Positions 18,825-28,696 of a stretch of 64,000 bases of DNA are shown one piece after another. This DNA is from an uncultured Bacteroidota bacterium (lineage in GTDB: Bacteria > Bacteroidota > Bacteroidia > B-17B0 > Aurantibacillaceae), in the NCBI GenBank assembly GCA_903893815.1, contig CAITNS010000053.1, positions 1 to 64,000 of the forward strand, written 5' to 3'. The notes beneath the pieces are model-generated. The model searched no databases. It saw nothing but the letters and a program-made list of their open reading frames with translations, and was not told the origin of the DNA. Made by a program: the position numbers and the translations under genes. Numbering within the stretch: the stretch's first letter is position 1; each line of letters begins with the position of its first letter.

Positions 18825-20291
18825 ATGCAAAAACATATCGTCATTATAGGAGCTGGAGCAGGTGGCTTAGGTTCAGCAGTAAGATTATCTGCCGCAGGGC
18901 ACAAAGTAACAGTAGTTGAGGCCAATAGTTATGTAGGTGGAAAATTGACTGAAAAAAAAATAGGGAATTATCGTTTTGATATGGGACCATCTGTCTTTAC
19001 GTTACCAGAGTTGATCGAAGAACTAACAGATTTAGCTAAGCAAGACGATAAATTTGAATACATTAAACTTGACACAATTTGTAATTATTTTTATGAAGAC
19101 GGTACGCTTTTAACTGCGTTTACCAACAAAGAAAAATTTGCAAATGAAGTTTCTGAGAAATTCGGAGAAACAAAAGAATCAGTTTATGATCAGTTGAAGT
19201 TTAGTGCAACAGCATATGAATTAACAAACGACATATTTTTAAACCAATCTCTTCATAAATTATCCAATTTTTTAAATTTAAAAACAGCAAAGGCCATTTT
19301 AAATATTGGAAAATTAAAAATGGGAAAAACAATGAATGAAGCTCATACAGCTCGTTTCAAAAATAAAAAAACCATACAGTTATTTAACCGATTCGCCACT
19401 TACACTGGTTCTGATCCTTACCAAGCACCAGCCTTAATAGGTATTATTGCACATTTAGAGCATAACATTGGTGCCTTTGCCCCAAAAGGTGGAATGCATG
19501 ATATTACAATGCATCTCTTTAGTTTGTCGAAAAAATTAGGAGCCAACTACTTATTAAATACAAAAGTTACTGGTATTAAAACTGAAAACAATACTGTAAC
19601 TGGAGTTGAAACTAGTAATGGATTTATTGAGGCAGATATAGTCGTTAGTAACTCCGACATAAAAAATCTTTATACAAATTTATTAGATAAAAAATTTGCA
19701 CCGAAACATATTTTAGACCAACAAAAATCATTGTCGGCAGTGATTTTTTATTGGGGAATAAAAAGCCAATTTAAAAATATGAATTTGCATAATATTTTAT
19801 TCAGTGAAAATGGAGAAGAAGAATTTAAATGTATGTTTGGGGATAAAAAACACTATTCAGATCCAACAATTTATATCAATATCACTTCTAAAATTACACC
19901 AAGCGATGCACCAGAAGGTTGTGAAAATTGGTTCGTGATGGTAAATGTTCCACCTAATGAATCTGGAAAGCCAATTGAATATATTAGCGAGATGAGAAAG
20001 CATATAATTGCAAAAATCAATCGTGTATTAAAAACAGATATTGAACCATTAATTGAATTAGAAGATGTTTTAGACCCGTATTTAATAGAACAACGCACTA
20101 GCTCATTTGGTGGATCGCTATATGGCAATGCATCTAATAATAAATTTGCTGCTTTTTTAAGACATGCAAATTATAGCAGCAAAATAAAAAACCTATATTT
20201 TACTGGCGGTAGCGTACATCCTGGAGGAGGTGTTCCTCTATGTTTATTAAGCGCTAAAATTGTGAGTGAAATGATTGCTGAAAAAAATTGA
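18825..20291 (+). CDS. crtD: CrtD-like carotenoid 3,4-desaturase
   Basis: 488 residues, a second CrtI-type FAD oxidoreductase. The FAD loop GAGAGG is at 9-14, followed by VVEANSYVGGKLTEKK, RFDMGPSVFTLP near residue 50 and the C-terminal LYFTGGSVHPGGGVP motif. The MGPSVFTLP version is typical of 1-hydroxycarotenoid 3,4-desaturases (CrtD) rather than phytoene desaturases. It is only distantly similar to the neighbouring CrtI, so they are not a recent duplication. It would act on a hydroxylated carotenoid end group. A TATATTTG box at 18750-18757 could be its -7 element, but no -33 box is seen. CrtD versus another CrtI-family step is not settled. Confidence 0.72.
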   Translation: MQKHIVIIGAGAGGLGSAVRLSAAGHKVTVVEANSYVGGKLTEKKIGNYRFDMGPSVFTLPELIEELTDLAKQDDKFEYIKLDTICNYFYEDGTLLTAFTNKEKFANEVSEKFGETKESVYDQLKFSATAYELTNDIFLNQSLHKLSNFLNLKTAKAILNIGKLKMGKTMNEAHTARFKNKKTIQLFNRFATYTGSDPYQAPALIGIIAHLEHNIGAFAPKGGMHDITMHLFSLSKKLGANYLLNTKVTGIKTENNTVTGVETSNGFIEADIVVSNSDIKNLYTNLLDKKFAPKHILDQQKSLSAVIFYWGIKSQFKNMNLHNILFSENGEEEFKCMFGDKKHYSDPTIYINITSKITPSDAPEGCENWFVMVNVPPNESGKPIEYISEMRKHIIAKINRVLKTDIEPLIELEDVLDPYLIEQRTSSFGGSLYGNASNNKFAAFLRHANYSSKIKNLYFTGGSVHPGGGVPLCLLSAKIVSEMIAEKN

Positions 20292-20383
20292 TTAAGAGTC
20301 TGCAATGACATATATCATTTTTATTTGATTTTTCATGTGACTTGAATCAGATAGCCATCCTATTTAATGGTTACATTTAACGA

Positions 20384-21469
20384 ATGAAAAAAACAATCAT
20401 ATTTAAAATTTGTATTTTATCATTACTCATTTCTTGTAAAAAAGAAAAAGAGTCAATTGAGGTAAGTAGTGGCGATATAACAGAATCTGTATATGCATCT
20501 GGTAAAGTAAAAGCCGTTGATCAATATAATGTTTACTCTACTGTAAATGGCGTGTTACAAAACATAGTGGTTAATATTGGCGACAATATCACAAAGGGAC
20601 AAACTCTTTTAGAAATTGACAATATAACTTCTGAATTAAATACACAAAATGCGAGAGTTGCTTTAGATTTAAGTGCTGAAAATAACCGCAAAGGTTCTGA
20701 TAAATTAGAAGAAATTGAACTGAACGTAAACCTAGCACTCGAAAAACTAGAATTAGATTCCTCCTTATTTTTCCGTCAAAAAAAATTATGGGAACAAAAC
20801 ATTGGATCTAAATTAGATTTAGAACAAAAGCAACTTTCTTACAATAATTCACAAGCTAATTACCAAACGGCCAAAAGAAGGTTGGCTCAACTGAAAACAC
20901 AATTACAAAACGAATTTAAACGTGCAAACATCAATTATGATATCAATCAAAAACTATCTAGCGACTACTCCATTAAAAGTAGTATAAATGGAAAAGTATA
21001 TGATATTTTAAAAGAACGTGGCGAATTAGTGACTCCACAAACTCCATTAGCCGTGATTGGAAAAGCCGATACCTTTTTATTGGAATTAGCCGTTGACGAA
21101 AATGACATTATTAAAATAAGTACTGGACAAAAAGCTTTAGTAACTATGGATAGTTATAAAGGGCAAGTTTTAGAAGCTACCGTTGATAAAATCTATCCCA
21201 TAATGAATGAAAGAACCAGAACCTTTGTTGTGGAAGCTCATTTCATTAATCCTCCAAAAAAATTATTTCCTAACTTATCTGCAGAAGCCAATATTATTAT
21301 TCAAACTAAGAAGAACATTATCACCATTCCTAACAATTACATTATTGACGGAAAATATGTTTTAGTGAACACCGACGAAAAAAGAGAAGTGAAATTGGGA
21401 TTAAATGACTACCAAAAAACCGAAGTATTAGAAGGATTAAAAGAAAACGAAACGATTTACAAACCTTAA
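20384..21469 (+). CDS. Periplasmic adaptor (HlyD/MacA-like) lipoprotein
   Basis: 361 residues. The lipobox LLISC puts the lipidated Cys at 18. The barrel-sandwich (lipoyl-like) half-motifs flank a coiled-coil hairpin (residues about 85-190), followed by a beta-barrel with KADTFLLELAVDENDI. This is the layout of membrane fusion proteins that bridge an inner-membrane transporter to an outer-membrane channel. It lies 4 nt before an FtsX-type permease gene that is 1 nt before an ATPase gene, so it is a MacAB-like export operon. No TolC-like gene follows. The substrate is unknown. Confidence 0.88.
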   Translation: MKKTIIFKICILSLLISCKKEKESIEVSSGDITESVYASGKVKAVDQYNVYSTVNGVLQNIVVNIGDNITKGQTLLEIDNITSELNTQNARVALDLSAENNRKGSDKLEEIELNVNLALEKLELDSSLFFRQKKLWEQNIGSKLDLEQKQLSYNNSQANYQTAKRRLAQLKTQLQNEFKRANINYDINQKLSSDYSIKSSINGKVYDILKERGELVTPQTPLAVIGKADTFLLELAVDENDIIKISTGQKALVTMDSYKGQVLEATVDKIYPIMNERTRTFVVEAHFINPPKKLFPNLSAEANIIIQTKKNIITIPNNYIIDGKYVLVNTDEKREVKLGLNDYQKTEVLEGLKENETIYKP

Positions 21470-21473
21470 TCCC

Positions 21474-22733
21474 TTGAATTACAGATTAATTTTAAATATT
21501 GCCATTAACTTAATTCGTGCCAGATTAAAGCAATCTATCATTGCTGCAGTTGGTGTTACGTTTGGTATTGCCATGTTTATCACATTACTAGGTTTCATGA
21601 ATGGATTAAATAATTTACTAGATGGATTAATGCTGAATCGCACACCTCATGTAAGATTATATAATGAAGTAAAGCCAAGTATTGATCAACCTGTTTTAAT
21701 ATCAAAAGATTACAAAGGAAACACCAACTTTATTCAATCTATTAAACCAAAAGACAGAGGCAGAGAAATATATAACAGCAAGGCTATCATTAATATTTTA
21801 AAACAAGATAAGCGTGTGATTGACGTAGCTCCAAAAGTAACAGCGCCTGTGTTTTTTAATACAGGATCTATTGAAATTACAGGTGTTGTAAATGGCATTG
21901 ATGTGCCTGCTGAAGAACATTTATTTAAAGTAAGCGACTATATTATTGAAGGCAATGTATTTGATTTAAATAATGAAAATAACACCATCATTATTGGTAA
22001 AGGTTTAGCAGAAAAAATGTTAGTGAAGATTGGCGACGTGATTAAAATTACCACTATCAAAGGCGGTTTAGTAAGTTTAAAAGTAGTTGGCATTATGCAA
22101 ATTGGTATTGCTGAAATTGACAATACCATGAGTTATACATCTTTAAGAACTGCTCAAATGTTATTAGGAGAATCGGCAAGTTACATTACCGATATACAAG
22201 TTAAATTGACAGATGTATTAATGGCTCCTGCTGTTGCTAAGGAATATAAGAACAAATTCAAAATAGACGTGATAGATGCTCAAACAGCCAACTCGCAATT
22301 TGAAACAGGAAGTGAAGTCCGTTCTATAATATCCTACGCCGTAGGTATTACCTTACTAATTGTTGCAGGCTTTGGCATTTACAATATTTTAAATATGATG
22401 ATTTATGAAAAAATGGATTCCATTGCTATTTTAAAAGCTACTGGTTTTTCGGGTAATGATGTAAAATGGATTTTCATTTCGTTAGCATTAATCATTGGAA
22501 TCGTTGGAGGTCTCTTTGGCTTGCTGTTTGGTTTTAGTTTAAGTCAAATAATTGATATGATTCCATTTGAAACATCGTCATTACCTACTATTAAAACTTA
22601 CCCTATTGATTATAAAATTACATACTACGTTATCGGATTAACTTTTGCTATTTGTACAACTGCCATTGCTGGGTTATTTCCTGCACTGAAAGCAAGCAAA
22701 ATTGATCCTGTAGAAATTATTAGAGGGAAATAA
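21474..22733 (+). CDS. FtsX/MacB-type ABC transporter permease
   Basis: 419 residues. One N-terminal transmembrane helix (about 17-42), a large periplasmic MacB-like domain and three C-terminal helices (about 285-310, 330-360, 383-405), ending GLFPALKASKIDPVEIIRGK, the classic FtsX/MacB tail. I chose the TTG start at 21474. The next in-frame ATG (near 21570) falls inside the first helix and would destroy it, and TTG sits 4 nt after the adaptor stop. It works with the downstream ATPase and the adaptor in mechanotransmission-type export, or less likely lipoprotein extraction (LolCE-like). Confidence 0.88.
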   Translation: MNYRLILNIAINLIRARLKQSIIAAVGVTFGIAMFITLLGFMNGLNNLLDGLMLNRTPHVRLYNEVKPSIDQPVLISKDYKGNTNFIQSIKPKDRGREIYNSKAIINILKQDKRVIDVAPKVTAPVFFNTGSIEITGVVNGIDVPAEEHLFKVSDYIIEGNVFDLNNENNTIIIGKGLAEKMLVKIGDVIKITTIKGGLVSLKVVGIMQIGIAEIDNTMSYTSLRTAQMLLGESASYITDIQVKLTDVLMAPAVAKEYKNKFKIDVIDAQTANSQFETGSEVRSIISYAVGITLLIVAGFGIYNILNMMIYEKMDSIAILKATGFSGNDVKWIFISLALIIGIVGGLFGLLFGFSLSQIIDMIPFETSSLPTIKTYPIDYKITYYVIGLTFAICTTAIAGLFPALKASKIDPVEIIRGK

Positions 22734-22734
22734 G

Positions 22735-23412
22735 ATGGCGAAGAAAGTTCTAGAAACTATTAATATCAACAAATACTTTTACGATCCTGTAAAATTTAGA
22801 GTATTGTCGGATATAAATATGTCTATCAACGAAGGAGAATTTGTTTCGGTAGTTGGAAAATCGGGCTGCGGAAAATCTACTTTGCTTTACATCCTATCCA
22901 CGATGGATACAGATTATGAAGGAGAGTTATTAATTAACGACGTAAACCTTACAAAAAAAACAGATAAAGATTTAGCAGTTGTAAGAAATGAGCATATTGG
23001 TTTTGTGTTTCAGTTTCATTATTTATTATCAGAATATAATGTACTCAGAAATGTCATGCTGCCAGGTATTAAATTAGCCAAATATCCATTAAAAGAAATT
23101 GAACATCGTGCTATGGAACATTTACGAACCTTGGACATGGCTGACCAAGCGCTAAAATCTCCTAATCAATTAAGTGGTGGACAAAAACAACGTGTTGCTA
23201 TAGCGCGAGCCTTAATTAATGATCCCATCATTATTATGGGCGATGAACCAACAGGTAATTTAGATAAAAAAAATAGTGATATGGTATTTGATATTTTTAA
23301 TAATTTAGTGAAAGAAAGAAATCAAGCACTATTAATTGTAACTCACGATCCTGATTTTGCAGCTCGTACACATCGCACTATTGAAATGGCAGATGGAAGA
23401 ATAATCAGCTAA
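22735..23412 (+). CDS. ABC transporter ATP-binding protein (MacB/LolD family)
   Basis: 225 residues. Walker [10 protein letters not shown] is at 41-49, the Q-loop is [17 protein letters not shown], the signature is [15 protein letters not shown], Walker B is [13 protein letters not shown] and the H-loop is [18 protein letters not shown] and EPTGNLD are typical of the LolD/MacB/FtsE branch, so it energises the FtsX-type permease encoded 1 nt upstream. Its stop codon overlaps the stop of the convergent nnr gene by several bases. Confidence 0.93.
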   Translation: MAKKVLETININKYFYDPVKFRVLSDINMSINEGEFVSVVGKSGCGKSTLLYILSTMDTDYEGELLINDVNLTKKTDKDLAVVRNEHIGFVFQFHYLLSEYNVLRNVMLPGIKLAKYPLKEIEHRAMEHLRTLDMADQALKSPNQLSGGQKQRVAIARALINDPIIIMGDEPTGNLDKKNSDMVFDIFNNLVKERNQALLIVTHDPDFAARTHRTIEMADGRIIS

Positions 23413-24932
23413 ACATTCATTAGGCGTTTAAATGCATTCGGAATATTTTCAATCACATCTGTTGGAATCATCGCCACTTCTCCTTTTTCTTCTTTAGTCA
23501 TATCGCCAGCTAAACCGTGCACATAAACACCGATTAAACTTGCTTCAAATGAGGTATAACCTTGTGCTAGTAATCCAGTAATTAAACCAGTTAATACATC
23601 TCCGCTTCCGCCCTTTGCTAATCCCGAATTACCAGTACTATTAAAATAACTTTTTCCATCTGGAGTTGTAATGCAAGTATGAGCTCCTTTTAAAACTAGG
23701 TAAACTTTGTACTCTTTCGAAAATTCAATTTGTAGTTGATGTCTTTCAAAATCATTTGATACATTTTTAGTTAAACGTTCAAACTCCTTGGGATGAGGTG
23801 TTAAAATAGAATTATGAGGAATGAGTTTCAACCATTCCTTATTTATGCTAATCGCGTTTAATGCGTCTGCATCAATTACTAATGGTTTACTAAATGACTC
23901 TAATATAACTTTTACACTTTGCTGCGTATCTTTTTGTGTTCCTATACCAGGGCCAATACCAATAGTTGAATAAGAATTTACTTCCAATTCACTAAACTGA
24001 ATAAATTCATTACCATTTACCATTGCCATAGCCTCAGGCACAGAAGTTTGAATAATCTCATAACCACAATTTGGCAAACAAACTGTCAATAATCCTGCTC
24101 CACTTCTTAACAAAGCATGCGCACTCATAATAGCGGCGCCCATTTTACCATAACTACCAACTACTAATAAACTATGCCCAAAAGTTCCTTTGTGAGAAAA
24201 TTTAGCACGAGGTTTCAGTAATTGTTGAATATGCTCTTCGGTTAAATAAAATGCAGTTGCTTCACTTCTTAATTTTTCACTTACTCGTAAACCAATATCC
24301 AATACATGTCCGTTACCAACATAGAGATTATTTTCAGCAAACATAAATCCTAATTTTGGGCTTTGAAAGGTTAATGTATGTTGCGCTTTAATAATAGCAG
24401 AATTTTTATTTGTATGCTGGCCAACGAATAATCCAGAAGGAACGTCGATAGCCACAATTAGAGCATTACTAGTATTAATTTGATTCACACATTCAGCAGC
24501 TAGGCCATTTAATGGTTTCGATAAACCGATTCCAAATAAAGCATCAATCACCACATCTGATTCTTGAAAACGAGGCAAATGCTTTACATCGTTTACTTCC
24601 ATTAAGAAACGTGGAAATAAAATTTCTAAACGTTTTTTATTAATCAAAAAATCTTCAGAATAGTTATTAGAATAATTAATTATAAATACTTCTACTTTGT
24701 AACCATGCTCTAATAATTGACGAGCAATAACCAAACCATCTCCGCCATTGTTTCCTAATCCACAGCATACTTTGAAAATAGTTTTGAGCGAATAATACCT
24801 CATTAACCATTGCGAACATTTTAAAGCAGCACGTTCCATTAAATCAATAGAAACTATTGGCTCCGTTTGAATAGTAAACGCATCAATTTCATTTATATGT
24901 TCGGCAGAAAATATCGGGAGTGCTTGTTGCAT
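23409..24932 (-). CDS. nnr: Bifunctional NAD(P)H-hydrate epimerase/dehydratase
   Basis: 507 residues, the usual fused length. Repairs damaged NAD(P)H hydrates. The N-terminal YjeF/AIBP epimerase domain (residues about 1-215) contains CGLGNNGGDGLVIARQL and DALFGIGLSKPL. The C-terminal ADP-dependent dehydratase (about 225-507) contains GSYGKMGAAIMSAHALLRSG, LTPHPKEFERL and the GNSGLAKGGSGDVLTG anion-hole motif. It is a housekeeping enzyme. It shares 4 bp with the end of the convergent ABC ATPase gene. Confidence 0.93.
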   Translation of the reverse strand: MQQALPIFSAEHINEIDAFTIQTEPIVSIDLMERAALKCSQWLMRYYSLKTIFKVCCGLGNNGGDGLVIARQLLEHGYKVEVFIINYSNNYSEDFLINKKRLEILFPRFLMEVNDVKHLPRFQESDVVIDALFGIGLSKPLNGLAAECVNQINTSNALIVAIDVPSGLFVGQHTNKNSAIIKAQHTLTFQSPKLGFMFAENNLYVGNGHVLDIGLRVSEKLRSEATAFYLTEEHIQQLLKPRAKFSHKGTFGHSLLVVGSYGKMGAAIMSAHALLRSGAGLLTVCLPNCGYEIIQTSVPEAMAMVNGNEFIQFSELEVNSYSTIGIGPGIGTQKDTQQSVKVILESFSKPLVIDADALNAISINKEWLKLIPHNSILTPHPKEFERLTKNVSNDFERHQLQIEFSKEYKVYLVLKGAHTCITTPDGKSYFNSTGNSGLAKGGSGDVLTGLITGLLAQGYTSFEASLIGVYVHGLAGDMTKEEKGEVAMIPTDVIENIPNAFKRLMNV

Positions 24933-24982
24933 CCTTTAAATTTAGAAATTTATATCCACACAAAACAGGATATAAATCAGTA

Positions 24983-26188
24983 TCAATCTTTTTTTGAATT
25001 TAACTTATAAAAACCAACACAGGATATTAATAAAATAAAAGCTAACACAATAAATCCTACTTTAAAATTAGTAGCATCTACTAAAGCTGAAATTAAAAAT
25101 GGACCGACAGTGTTTCCTATTCCCCAGGAAATAGTGTACAAGGCCGCATATTGACCTCTGTTTTTGTCATTAGAACGTTCAATCCAAAACACATTCATAA
25201 AAGGCATTGCCATAATTTCTCCTACTGTAATAAATAAAATCATGATTAAAGAAATTAATTTTGCGTTACCGGGAATCAATAATGACAAAAATGAAAAAGC
25301 GCACATGACTATACCTATAATTATGTACTGAGTATTTTTATTCTTTTTTTCGAGTGTATAAATCAAAACCATTTCAATGGCTACTATAATGATCCCATTA
25401 ATGGCCATAATAAGACCGATGTAACGTTCATTCAAATGCATATCATCTCTAAAATACTTAGGGATAGTTGTAAATAATTGCACGAAACAACAAGAAAACA
25501 AGGTCGTTAATAGCAAAAACCATAAATAGGTTTTATCTTTATAAGCCGACATCACTTCGGGAACTTCTTCAACTTTTACTTCTTCTTTGTTAAATTGAAT
25601 AGTTGGTTTTAAGAAATAAAATAATAGTCCAGCAGCAACAATATTGGTAAAGCCGTCTACCCAAAATAATAATTCATAGTCAAATGCTGCCACTAAACCA
25701 CCAATAGAAGCGCCAACTGCCCATCCTAAATTAATAGCCAAACGATTTAAGGAATAAGAACGCGTTCTGTTTTCAGGATTACTATAAAAGGCAATGGATG
25801 AAGAATTAGCAGGACGAAAGGCTTCGTTAACCATGCTTAATAAAAATGTAAATACACAAATGAGTGGGTATGATTTCATTTGCCCTAGTATGATAAACAT
25901 AATTCCACCACCAAATAAGGTAAACAGTTGTACTTTATAAAAACCTATCTTATCAGAAAATTTGCCTCCAAAATAAGCGCCTACAATAGATCCAAATCCA
26001 AATAACATCATTACAAAACCAGCTTCACTTAAACTTCGGTGCATTTCTTTGCTAGTTAAATAAAGCGTCATAAATGGCAATACCATGGTGCCACTTCTAT
26101 TAACGAGCATAATAAAAGATAGTAACCACGCTTCGTTTGAGAGACCCGTAAACGATGTTTTATATAAAGAAACTGTTCGACTTAACAT
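24983..26188 (-). CDS. Major facilitator superfamily transporter
   Basis: 401 residues, 12 predicted helices. The loop 2-3 motif A is present as GAYFGGKFSDKIGFYK, and a central cytoplasmic loop (residues about 195-215, rich in Lys and Glu) separates the two six-helix halves. The overall look is that of a DHA1-type drug/proton antiporter. The substrate is unknown. A perfect TAnnTTTG-type box (TAGCTTTG, minus strand, 26197-26204) precedes the start, without a clear -33 box. It is divergent from an S66 peptidase gene. Confidence 0.85.
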   Translation of the reverse strand: MLSRTVSLYKTSFTGLSNEAWLLSFIMLVNRSGTMVLPFMTLYLTSKEMHRSLSEAGFVMMLFGFGSIVGAYFGGKFSDKIGFYKVQLFTLFGGGIMFIILGQMKSYPLICVFTFLLSMVNEAFRPANSSSIAFYSNPENRTRSYSLNRLAINLGWAVGASIGGLVAAFDYELLFWVDGFTNIVAAGLLFYFLKPTIQFNKEEVKVEEVPEVMSAYKDKTYLWFLLLTTLFSCCFVQLFTTIPKYFRDDMHLNERYIGLIMAINGIIIVAIEMVLIYTLEKKNKNTQYIIIGIVMCAFSFLSLLIPGNAKLISLIMILFITVGEIMAMPFMNVFWIERSNDKNRGQYAALYTISWGIGNTVGPFLISALVDATNFKVGFIVLAFILLISCVGFYKLNSKKD

Positions 26189-26279
26189 TTGTAGTTCAAA
26201 GCTAAATAAAAAACAATAAAGAGTTTCCTCATTTGTAAAGATTTCGTTTTATTCATATCTTGATGTTATAAAAGCCGTT

Positions 26280-27308
26280 ATGAATTCACGCCGTCATTTT
26301 ATCAAATCAACAGGACTATTAGCTGCGGCTAGTTTATTTACTCCTACAGAAGTTTTATCACAAAATTTGATTTCTGAAAAAGGAAAAATAAAACCTGCAG
26401 CTCTAAAATCTGGAGATACTGTTGCCATTACTTCACCTGCAGGTGCTGTTTGGGACGATACACAAGTGGAAACATTTACTAGCATCTTAAAAAGCTTTGG
26501 TTTTAAAGTGATTCATGGAAAAACTTTGACAGAAAAATTTGGCTACTTTGCTGGGACAGATGAATTACGTTCCAATGAACTCAATGAGTTATTTGCAAAT
26601 AAAAATGTGAAAGGAATTTTTTGCATGAAAGGTGGCTGGGGTTGCGCAAGATTGCTAGACAAAATATATTATACATTAATTGAAAAAAATCCAAAAGTAC
26701 TAATTGGCTTTAGCGACATCACAGCGCTATTAATTGCTATCACAACAAAAACAGGGCTCATTACTTTTCATGGACCAGTTGGCAATTCGGGATGGAATGA
26801 TTTTACGAAATCTATTTTTACTAACGTTACAATGATAGCTAAGTCTTATAATTTTCCTGAAAACCCAGCTACAGAAAATACGCCAGTAATTATAAACCCA
26901 GGAAAAGCAACTGGCGAACTAGTTGGCGGTAACTTAACAGTTCTATCATCATTAATAGGCAGTAGCTATTTACCTGATTGGAAAAATAAAATTTTGTTTT
27001 TAGAAGAAGTTAGAGAAGAGCCTTATAGCATTGACAGAATGTTAACCCAACTTAAACTAAGTGGTGTTTTAAATTCTATCAGCGGATTTGTATTTGGCAA
27101 ATGCGCTAAATGTTTAGCAGAAGAACCGCAAAAATCCTTTACCTTTCATGAAGTGTTGATGCAACACATTCAACCGCTTGGTATTCCTGCATTTTACGGA
27201 GCAATGATTGGACACATTGAAAATAAATTAACGTTACCTATTGGAATAAAGGCAAGCATGGATGCAGAAAAAGGAACGATTTCTTTAAATGAAAACTCAG
27301 TCGTTTAA
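26280..27308 (+). CDS. S66-family LD-carboxypeptidase, probably Tat-exported
   Basis: 342 residues. LD-carboxypeptidases trim murein tetrapeptides to tripeptides during peptidoglycan recycling. The catalytic Ser lies in GFSDITALL, the Glu in FLEEVREEPYSIDRML and the His in GAMIGHIENKLTLPIG. The N-terminus SRRHFIKSTGLLAAASLF fits a twin-arginine signal, which would place it in the periplasm, unlike cytoplasmic LdcA of Escherichia coli. Its 3' end overlaps the convergent metallo-hydrolase gene by 12 bp. Confidence 0.87.
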   Translation: MNSRRHFIKSTGLLAAASLFTPTEVLSQNLISEKGKIKPAALKSGDTVAITSPAGAVWDDTQVETFTSILKSFGFKVIHGKTLTEKFGYFAGTDELRSNELNELFANKNVKGIFCMKGGWGCARLLDKIYYTLIEKNPKVLIGFSDITALLIAITTKTGLITFHGPVGNSGWNDFTKSIFTNVTMIAKSYNFPENPATENTPVIINPGKATGELVGGNLTVLSSLIGSSYLPDWKNKILFLEEVREEPYSIDRMLTQLKLSGVLNSISGFVFGKCAKCLAEEPQKSFTFHEVLMQHIQPLGIPAFYGAMIGHIENKLTLPIGIKASMDAEKGTISLNENSVV

Positions 27309-28130
27309 AAATAAAGAAGTTTGAATACCTTTAAACACAGTTCTTCTTTTTTCTGTTAACACATTAACTGTCACATGAAATATCTCTGTTTCTTGAAAAC
27401 GAGAGGCAACAATTACTTGAGTATTTTGTGCATGCTGAGTAAATATATCTTTCACCAACATTGGACAATTATTATCCTTAGAGAGATGAGATAGAATTAA
27501 ATGACTCATTAATTCATGTTTGTGATTTACAAATAAATCTAATGCTTGTCGGTTTGATAAATGCCCTTTGTCACTTCTAATTCTGCTTTTTAAGTGATAT
27601 GGATAAGAACCTTTTTCTAATAAATGTTCGTCGTAATTAGCTTCTAAAAAAGCAGCATGGCATTGTTTAAAATTATCAATCACGTGTTCACATGCTGATC
27701 CAATATCTGTTAACACGCCAATTTTAATACCATTACCTTCTACAATAAAACTAAATGGATCAGAAGCGTCATGACGTTTAGGAAAAGGCGTAACAACTAA
27801 ATTTCCAACGATTATTTTTTCATAAGGTTTAAAAGACTTTGTTAAAACATTTTCTAAAACTAAATGTGAATTATTTAATGTAGCTGATGTAATGTAAATA
27901 GGTAGATTGTATTTTTTTGATAAAGTCTGCACTCCTTTAATATGATCGCCATGTTCGTGTGAAATAAAAATCGCTTTAATTTTATCTAAAGATAAATCCA
28001 AACGCTTCATTCTTAATTCTACTTCCTTGCAGGAAATACCAACATCCACCAAAACGGCTTCTTGGTAGTTGCCAACGTAATAACAATTACCATTGCTTCC
28101 AGAATTTAATGAGGTGATAAAAAGTGACAT
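27297..28130 (-). CDS. WalJ/YycJ-like metallo-beta-lactamase-fold hydrolase
   Basis: 277 residues. The dinuclear metal motif HEHGDH is at 58-63. It opens TSLNSGSNGNCYYVG and has LVDVGISCKE, both typical of the YycJ/WalJ group of cytoplasmic MBL-fold nucleases, linked in Firmicutes to DNA repair and cell-wall control. HLSNRQALDLF and LSHLSKDNN supply later ligands. It overlaps the convergent S66 gene by 12 bp. The exact substrate here is unknown. Confidence 0.82.
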   Translation of the reverse strand: MSLFITSLNSGSNGNCYYVGNYQEAVLVDVGISCKEVELRMKRLDLSLDKIKAIFISHEHGDHIKGVQTLSKKYNLPIYITSATLNNSHLVLENVLTKSFKPYEKIIVGNLVVTPFPKRHDASDPFSFIVEGNGIKIGVLTDIGSACEHVIDNFKQCHAAFLEANYDEHLLEKGSYPYHLKSRIRSDKGHLSNRQALDLFVNHKHELMSHLILSHLSKDNNCPMLVKDIFTQHAQNTQVIVASRFQETEIFHVTVNVLTEKRRTVFKGIQTSLFLND

Positions 28131-28161
28131 ATTTAATTATTAAAGGTATTGTTAATTTTTG

Positions 28162-28174
28162 GCTCCGTAGGAGT
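28162..28174. repeat. Short GCTCC palindrome
   Basis: GCTCC-GTA-GGAGT, an imperfect palindrome of the same type as the inverted repeats that flank the Y1 transposase gene, just outside its left repeat. Confidence 0.5.
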
Positions 28175-28208
28175 TTGCTGTTACTATCAGAATAATGCTA
28201 TTGCTTGT

Positions 28209-28230
28209 TAGCTCCTTAGGAGCGACCTGT
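28209..28230. repeat. Left inverted repeat of the RAYT-like element
   Basis: This 22-nt sequence contains the palindrome GCTCCTTAGGAGC followed by GACCTGT. It matches the reverse complement of 28697-28718 at 21 of 22 positions and ends 1 nt before the transposase stop codon. Confidence 0.75.
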
Positions 28231-28231
28231 T

Positions 28232-28693
28232 CTATTCTATCCATTCAAACAAATATTTCTCATCATAATCAATTTCAAATTTTTCTAGAAAATCAAAATA
28301 CTCTTCTCTAAATGTAGTCTTTTTATGATGCTCTTCTTGACTTAAAATATATTTTATTACAATATCTATTTGGCTTTTGGAATAAGAAAAAGCTCCGAAT
28401 CCCTCCTGCCAATTAAATTTGCCATTTACATAATATTGTTGATTAATAAAATTTGACGAACCTGCTTTTATATCCCTCACTAAATCAGAAATTGTGATAG
28501 ATGGTTTTATTCCGACTAACAAATGCACATGATCAGGCATACAAAAAATGGATAGCATTTTTTGTCCTCTGTTTTGAACGATGCCAGTTATATATTTATG
28601 CAATTCTTCGCGATGAATCTTAGAAATCAAATTCTCTCTACCTTTTACGGCAAACACAATTTGAATATATATCTGCGAATAGGTATTCGGCAT
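28232..28693 (-). CDS. Y1 (HUH) transposase of RAYT/IS200-like type
   Basis: 153 residues. A single-strand DNA transposase of the Y1 family. The HUH motif is in MPDHVHLLV (His55 and His57), and the catalytic tyrosine is probably Tyr115 in VIKYILSQEEHH. WQEGFGAFSYSKS is the usual signature. It appears intact. Near-perfect 22-nt inverted repeats containing GCTCC palindromes flank it immediately, which fits REP-associated tyrosine transposases that mobilise or maintain palindromic repeats. There is no accessory tnpB. Confidence 0.88.
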   Translation of the reverse strand: MPNTYSQIYIQIVFAVKGRENLISKIHREELHKYITGIVQNRGQKMLSIFCMPDHVHLLVGIKPSITISDLVRDIKAGSSNFINQQYYVNGKFNWQEGFGAFSYSKSQIDIVIKYILSQEEHHKKTTFREEYFDFLEKFEIDYDEKYLFEWIE

Positions 28694-28696
28694 TTT

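Noticed and set aside
17275-20291. Recent tandem duplication of crtI
   Set aside because: The two desaturases are divergently oriented and differ in the key MGPSW/MGPSV motifs and over most of their length.
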